A DNA stretch of 36,272 bases from Lentisphaera araneosa HTCC2155 (GTDB taxonomy: Bacteria; Verrucomicrobiota; Lentisphaeria; Lentisphaerales; Lentisphaeraceae): assembly GCA_945877655.1 (NCBI GenBank), contig CAMCSH010000005.1, forward strand, positions 1 to 36,272, written 5' to 3'. Position 1 is the first letter of the stretch, and every line of letters begins with the position of its first letter. Shown here piece by piece: positions 32,612-36,272 of this stretch. A program made the translations under genes and the position numbers. The notes beneath the pieces are model-generated. The model did not search any database and was not told the DNA's origin. It saw only the letters and a list, made by a program, of their open reading frames with translations.

Positions 32612-34570
32612 CTAGTCCTCGCCGCGATTTCTAGGCGCTTCCCAGATCGCTGCGGCGAGGTGGACGTCGCCATTGCTGATCAGAGGACGGGCCATTTTCT
32701 TCTGATTGTCGCTCAGCTTGTGGTGCCACAGATGCAGGCTGAGTTGATGCAGGGCGATGGAGGCGAGGACGCGGGGTTTGGCGCTTTGACGGAAGATGGT
32801 TTCGAAGATTCGGGTGAAGCGGTAATAGAAGCTGTCGTAGATGCCGCGGGCGTTGACGAGGAGGCCGAGTGCGAGCAGATAGAATACGGTGGGTTCCAAG
32901 CGATCAAATCTATGGAGTTTGTCAGAGAGATCCGCAAGGAAAGCCATGGTTTGAATTGCGGTCTGCAGTGAGAAGAAAGCCAGAAAACTGAGCTTGAACG
33001 AAGGGACAAGTGCCTGGATCCAGTTGCGGCAGGTCTCGGAATATTGATAGCCCAGGGCGATGAAAATAATGGCAGCGAACAAGCTGAAGGAGATGAATTC
33101 TGACCAGGAATGACCAGCAGGGCCGCTTTTTTCGTAGCCCATAATGAAGATGGCCATCAGGCCGCAGGCAAGGCCTAGAATTTTTTGCCATAGTTCACGC
33201 AAAGGATTAGCCTGCCAGAAACTTTTGAGTAATGGGATCAAGGAGCTGGCGCGCCAGTGCTCCTTGACTCTTTGAACTACCAGCGGGGCTAGGTAGAACC
33301 ACAAAGCCCCGATGGTGACGAGCCAGAAGGGCAAGGCTTCCGTCGAGTGGAATTGAGTGGAGAGAAACCAGAGGAGCCCGGCGAGCAAAGGAATGGTGAC
33401 CAGGGTGAGATAATGCAGGAACTCGGCGCTGCCTGAACGGATTCCCAGCAAGACCTGCCGTTCCGGTGGCGCGCTCTGGCCGCCGCGCAGATTGCGGCTG
33501 CGGAAGCTGAGCAGACGGCTGGCGGGGAGGAAGAGATCGGATGGGGGTAAAAGCGGCTTGGCGTTCTCTGGGCGTTGCAGGAGGAGTTGGCGGAGATCGT
33601 GGCGGCTGAGGTGCAATTCCGTCAAATCGTGGCGACCCCAGGCTGCGAAGAAATCGAGGAGGCGTCGTGCGGCGGGATCGTCGGTTTTTTCGAGTTCATC
33701 TTGGATCTGAGGCAGCTGCTCGAGGTCGCTGGCGAAACCTTGCAGGGAGGGGCCCCAGATCTGTTCGTAAAACGAGGTCTGGAGGCGGATCCAAGCGGCA
33801 GGCAGGGCGGGGCCGAAACGCATCAGCACTTCGAGGACAAAGGAGGCTTCTTCTTGGTGGGCTTTGCCGTGGGCACGGTGGAGGAAGCGGTCGAGCAAGG
33901 GGCAGAGATTGGCGGCGGGCGCGACTTCGAAGGCATACATCCAGAAGGCGTGGCAGCGGCGGAGGAAATCGGCGTGGTGATGCAGGGTGAGGAGTTCGAC
34001 GCAAAGGGCTTCGACTTCGCGTGCTTGCCACTGGCGGCGCAGCTCGATCAGGAGGGCGTGCCAGAGCTCGGGATCGTCGGCGTGGTGACGCAGGGCTTCG
34101 ATCAGGGTGCGAGCGAAAAGCGCCGGCTCATCGGGATTCTGCGCTTCCCGCAAAGCGGCGAGGAGGAGCCAGTCTCGAGGCTCGAGTCGTCCGAGTTTCT
34201 CTATTTCGGCGAGGGTGGTTTCGACCCCGATTTCGTGCAGCCTAGCGGTCCAATCCAAGCTCGGGGCGGACGGGAAATCGGGGCGCAGACGCGTCGGGGT
34301 TTCGGATTCAGAAGCCGCGGCCGCGGCTTCCGGGCTGCGAAGAAAATGAGCTTGGTCGAGATCGATTGGCGGTGCCTCGAGTTTGAACTCATGTTCCAGC
34401 TCTTCGAAGGCGCGGCGGATCTTCTTGAATTCACTCGGAAATTTGTCCGGCTTCCAGGTCTTGATGAGCCGGGCGTAGGCCCGTTTCAGATCGGTCAAAG
34501 TGGCATCAGCCACGAGGCCGAAAAAGGCGCGCGGATCATCCTCGGCGAGGGACCAGTCGGGGGTGCTCAT
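32612..34570 (-). CDS. J-like domain protein with polytopic C-terminal membrane region
   Basis: N-terminal DDPRAFFGLVADATLTDLKRAYARLIKTWKPDKFPSEFKKIRRAFEELEHE (J-like, KPD in place of HPD); several TM segments in the C-terminal half; start at MSTPDW. Confidence 0.75.
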   Translation of the reverse strand: MSTPDWSLAEDDPRAFFGLVADATLTDLKRAYARLIKTWKPDKFPSEFKKIRRAFEELEHEFKLEAPPIDLDQAHFLRSPEAAAAASESETPTRLRPDFPSAPSLDWTARLHEIGVETTLAEIEKLGRLEPRDWLLLAALREAQNPDEPALFARTLIEALRHHADDPELWHALLIELRRQWQAREVEALCVELLTLHHHADFLRRCHAFWMYAFEVAPAANLCPLLDRFLHRAHGKAHQEEASFVLEVLMRFGPALPAAWIRLQTSFYEQIWGPSLQGFASDLEQLPQIQDELEKTDDPAARRLLDFFAAWGRHDLTELHLSRHDLRQLLLQRPENAKPLLPPSDLFLPASRLLSFRSRNLRGGQSAPPERQVLLGIRSGSAEFLHYLTLVTIPLLAGLLWFLSTQFHSTEALPFWLVTIGALWFYLAPLVVQRVKEHWRASSLIPLLKSFWQANPLRELWQKILGLACGLMAIFIMGYEKSGPAGHSWSEFISFSLFAAIIFIALGYQYSETCRNWIQALVPSFKLSFLAFFSLQTAIQTMAFLADLSDKLHRFDRLEPTVFYLLALGLLVNARGIYDSFYYRFTRIFETIFRQSAKPRVLASIALHQLSLHLWHHKLSDNQKKMARPLISNGDVHLAAAIWEAPRNRGED

Positions 34571-34676
34571 CGAGAATCTCCTGACATTTTTGCCCCAGCG
34601 GGGCAGCAATGGCGACCGAGGACAGCGCTCTGAACGCTTTGTTGGGGCGCAGGACATATCGCTAGATGGGGCTTGC

Positions 34677-35405
34677 TCATCTGGCGCCTGCCGGGGCGGT
34701 CAGTTTGGCGGCATCTAAAGGTTTGGGAGTTGCCTTCAGAAGAGCTGTTTTCGGCTTGGGGCGCGGCCTGATTTCCGGCTGAGTTTCCGGCCAGAAAATC
34801 AGGGCAAGGACAGCGAGGCTGGGGATGAAGATCATGGCAGCTTTGATGTAGACGCCGGCATCGTGCAGGGCTGGTCGAAAAAGCTTTTGCCAGAACCCCA
34901 GGGGCGCCAACTCAGGCAGGAAGCCGAGGAAGCTGGATTCGAGTTGCCACAAGGCCGGGCAGTGACGCTGGACCTGGCGGAGCTGGAGATGGAAATCGAC
35001 CAGGGATGAACCGCGAGTCGAGAAGAATTTATCGATCAGGCGCTGGCGCGATCGGCCGTCGCCGGGGGCGGCGGCGAGGACAATCAGGAAATCCCTGTGC
35101 AGATCGGGCGCCAGGGTCGGGATGCGGCTGACTTCATCGAGATGTGGCTTCAGTTCGCGCAGGCGGGCACGGCAGGGGGCCAAGGCGGGGATGGCCGGCC
35201 ATTTGGCAATTTCGGCTTCGATCTCAGTTTCGCTGAGCAGAGGCAGGCGCTGGATCAGGCCGTCCTGGGACTCGGGCGCCGTGTCGTCATCGGCATCGAC
35301 GCTGCGCAGGGGGAGATTGCGGTCGCGCAGGCGGTGTTGCAGAGCTTCCGTGATGTCGCCCCGGCGGAGGCGTCCGGCGAAGCGGAGGAGCGCCGGCTCA
35401 GCCAT
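34677..35405 (-). CDS. Single-TM protein of unknown function in the Hsp70 operon
   Basis: MAEPALLRFAGRLRRGDITEALQ...; TM AAMIFIPSLAVLALIFW; Pro/Lys/Ala-rich C-terminus; 8-bp overlap with the Hsp70 gene. Confidence 0.65.
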   Translation of the reverse strand: MAEPALLRFAGRLRRGDITEALQHRLRDRNLPLRSVDADDDTAPESQDGLIQRLPLLSETEIEAEIAKWPAIPALAPCRARLRELKPHLDEVSRIPTLAPDLHRDFLIVLAAAPGDGRSRQRLIDKFFSTRGSSLVDFHLQLRQVQRHCPALWQLESSFLGFLPELAPLGFWQKLFRPALHDAGVYIKAAMIFIPSLAVLALIFWPETQPEIRPRPKPKTALLKATPKPLDAAKLTAPAGAR

Positions 35406-36272
35406 GACCCTCTTCCTCTTGTCGCCAGGGGAGGCCGAGGGATTCGAGGGTGCGGAGCAGGTTGGTGCGGGCTTCGGCGAAGAATTCGCGTTTGCCCGAA
35501 GCCATCGACTGCTCGAAAAGCATGATCGCTCCTTCGAGGGCTTCGCGGCGACGCTGGTCGACTTCGGCGAAGATGCGGTTGCAGTAGCGCAGTAGACGCT
35601 GGTTCTCGGCGTCGTCGCGAGGGTAGAATTTGATCTTGGCAAGACGTTGCATGGCGATGCGCTTGTCGTCCTCCGACAGGCCCTTGGCGTGGTGAGCGAT
35701 GACGGTCTGGTAGCGCTTGCCGGTTTTCGGTACGATCGCCTCGACCTCGAGCAGGCCGCTCATGTCGTAGGAGAAGCGCACCTGCACCTCGGTGGTGTCC
35801 TTGTCGACCGGCAGGCCCTTGACCTCGAGCTTGCCGATGTGAAGGTTGTCCTCGATGCGGCGGCCTTCGCCCTGATAGACTTCGAGATCGACCTGGGTTT
35901 GGCCGGGCTCGCAGGTGCTCACCGATTCCTCGCAAGAAACGGGGATGACGGTGTTGCGGTGGATGATCGGCATGAAGTAGCCGTTTTCGCGACGGCCGTT
36001 GGGGCCAATGCGACGGGAGATTTCGACGCCGAGGGTGAAGGGGCAGACGTCGGTCATCACCATGTCCTCGACCGCCTTGTCGTCGGCGATCAGGGCGGCC
36101 TGGACGGCGGCGCCAAGGGCGACGACGTGGTCGGGGTTGAAACGGCAAAGCGGGTCGCGGCGGAAGTAGTCCTTGACCCATTCCTGGACCAGGGGCGAGC
36201 GGGTGGCGCCGCCGACGAGGACGATGTCGGTGACGGCTTCGGGGCGGAGCTCGGCGTCGCGCAGGGCTCTTG
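35398..36272 (-). CDS. Hsp70-family chaperone (HscC/DnaK-like), 5' end outside window
   Basis: In-frame to the window edge: VTDIVLVGGATRSPLVQEWVKDYF...NPDHVVALGAAVQAAL...MTDVCPFTLGVEI...; substrate-binding domain VQVRFSYDMSGLLEVEAIV. Confidence 0.9.
   Translation of the reverse strand, partial: RALRDAELRPEAVTDIVLVGGATRSPLVQEWVKDYFRRDPLCRFNPDHVVALGAAVQAALIADDKAVEDMVMTDVCPFTLGVEISRRIGPNGRRENGYFMPIIHRNTVIPVSCEESVSTCEPGQTQVDLEVYQGEGRRIEDNLHIGKLEVKGLPVDKDTTEVQVRFSYDMSGLLEVEAIVPKTGKRYQTVIAHHAKGLSEDDKRIAMQRLAKIKFYPRDDAENQRLLRYCNRIFAEVDQRRREALEGAIMLFEQSMASGKREFFAEARTNLLRTLESLGLPWRQEEEGHG

Overview
High-GC bacterial chromosomal window, about 36 kb, mostly housekeeping and envelope genes. Recognisable genes include trpS, a Bcp-type peroxiredoxin, an O-antigen ligase-like protein, pdxH, an MMPL/RND exporter, tRNA-Ser(UGA), ubiX, lptD, bioD, ribB, an AAA ATPase, a GT4 glycosyltransferase, acpS, ung, a SpoU/TrmH rRNA methyltransferase and a XerC/D recombinase. 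At the right edge is a truncated Hsp70 (HscC/DnaK-like) operon with a J-like membrane protein. I found no CRISPR array, prophage or intact transposase. The unusual protein content is: (i) a Zn-ribbon/TM/PDZ/alpha-toroid giant protein (DUF6288-like); (ii) a zinc-ribbon-like insertion in the O-antigen ligase-like protein; (iii) the Hsp70 plus J-like (KPD instead of HPD) membrane operon; (iv) a large lipoprotein with InlB-like repeats. Intergenic regions are rich in structured repeats. These include a ~330-bp MITE-like nested palindrome with 15-bp perfect terminal inverted repeats and 10-bp flanking direct repeats, and a hairpin family with covarying stems around a constant TCC/GGA loop. They also include an 11-bp-period minisatellite in two opposed arrays, several 7-8-bp arrays, and a 22-bp exact repeat that lies beside both tRNA-Ser and a decayed HsdR-like remnant. 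All calls come from reading the sequence and supplied ORFs; no database search was run.
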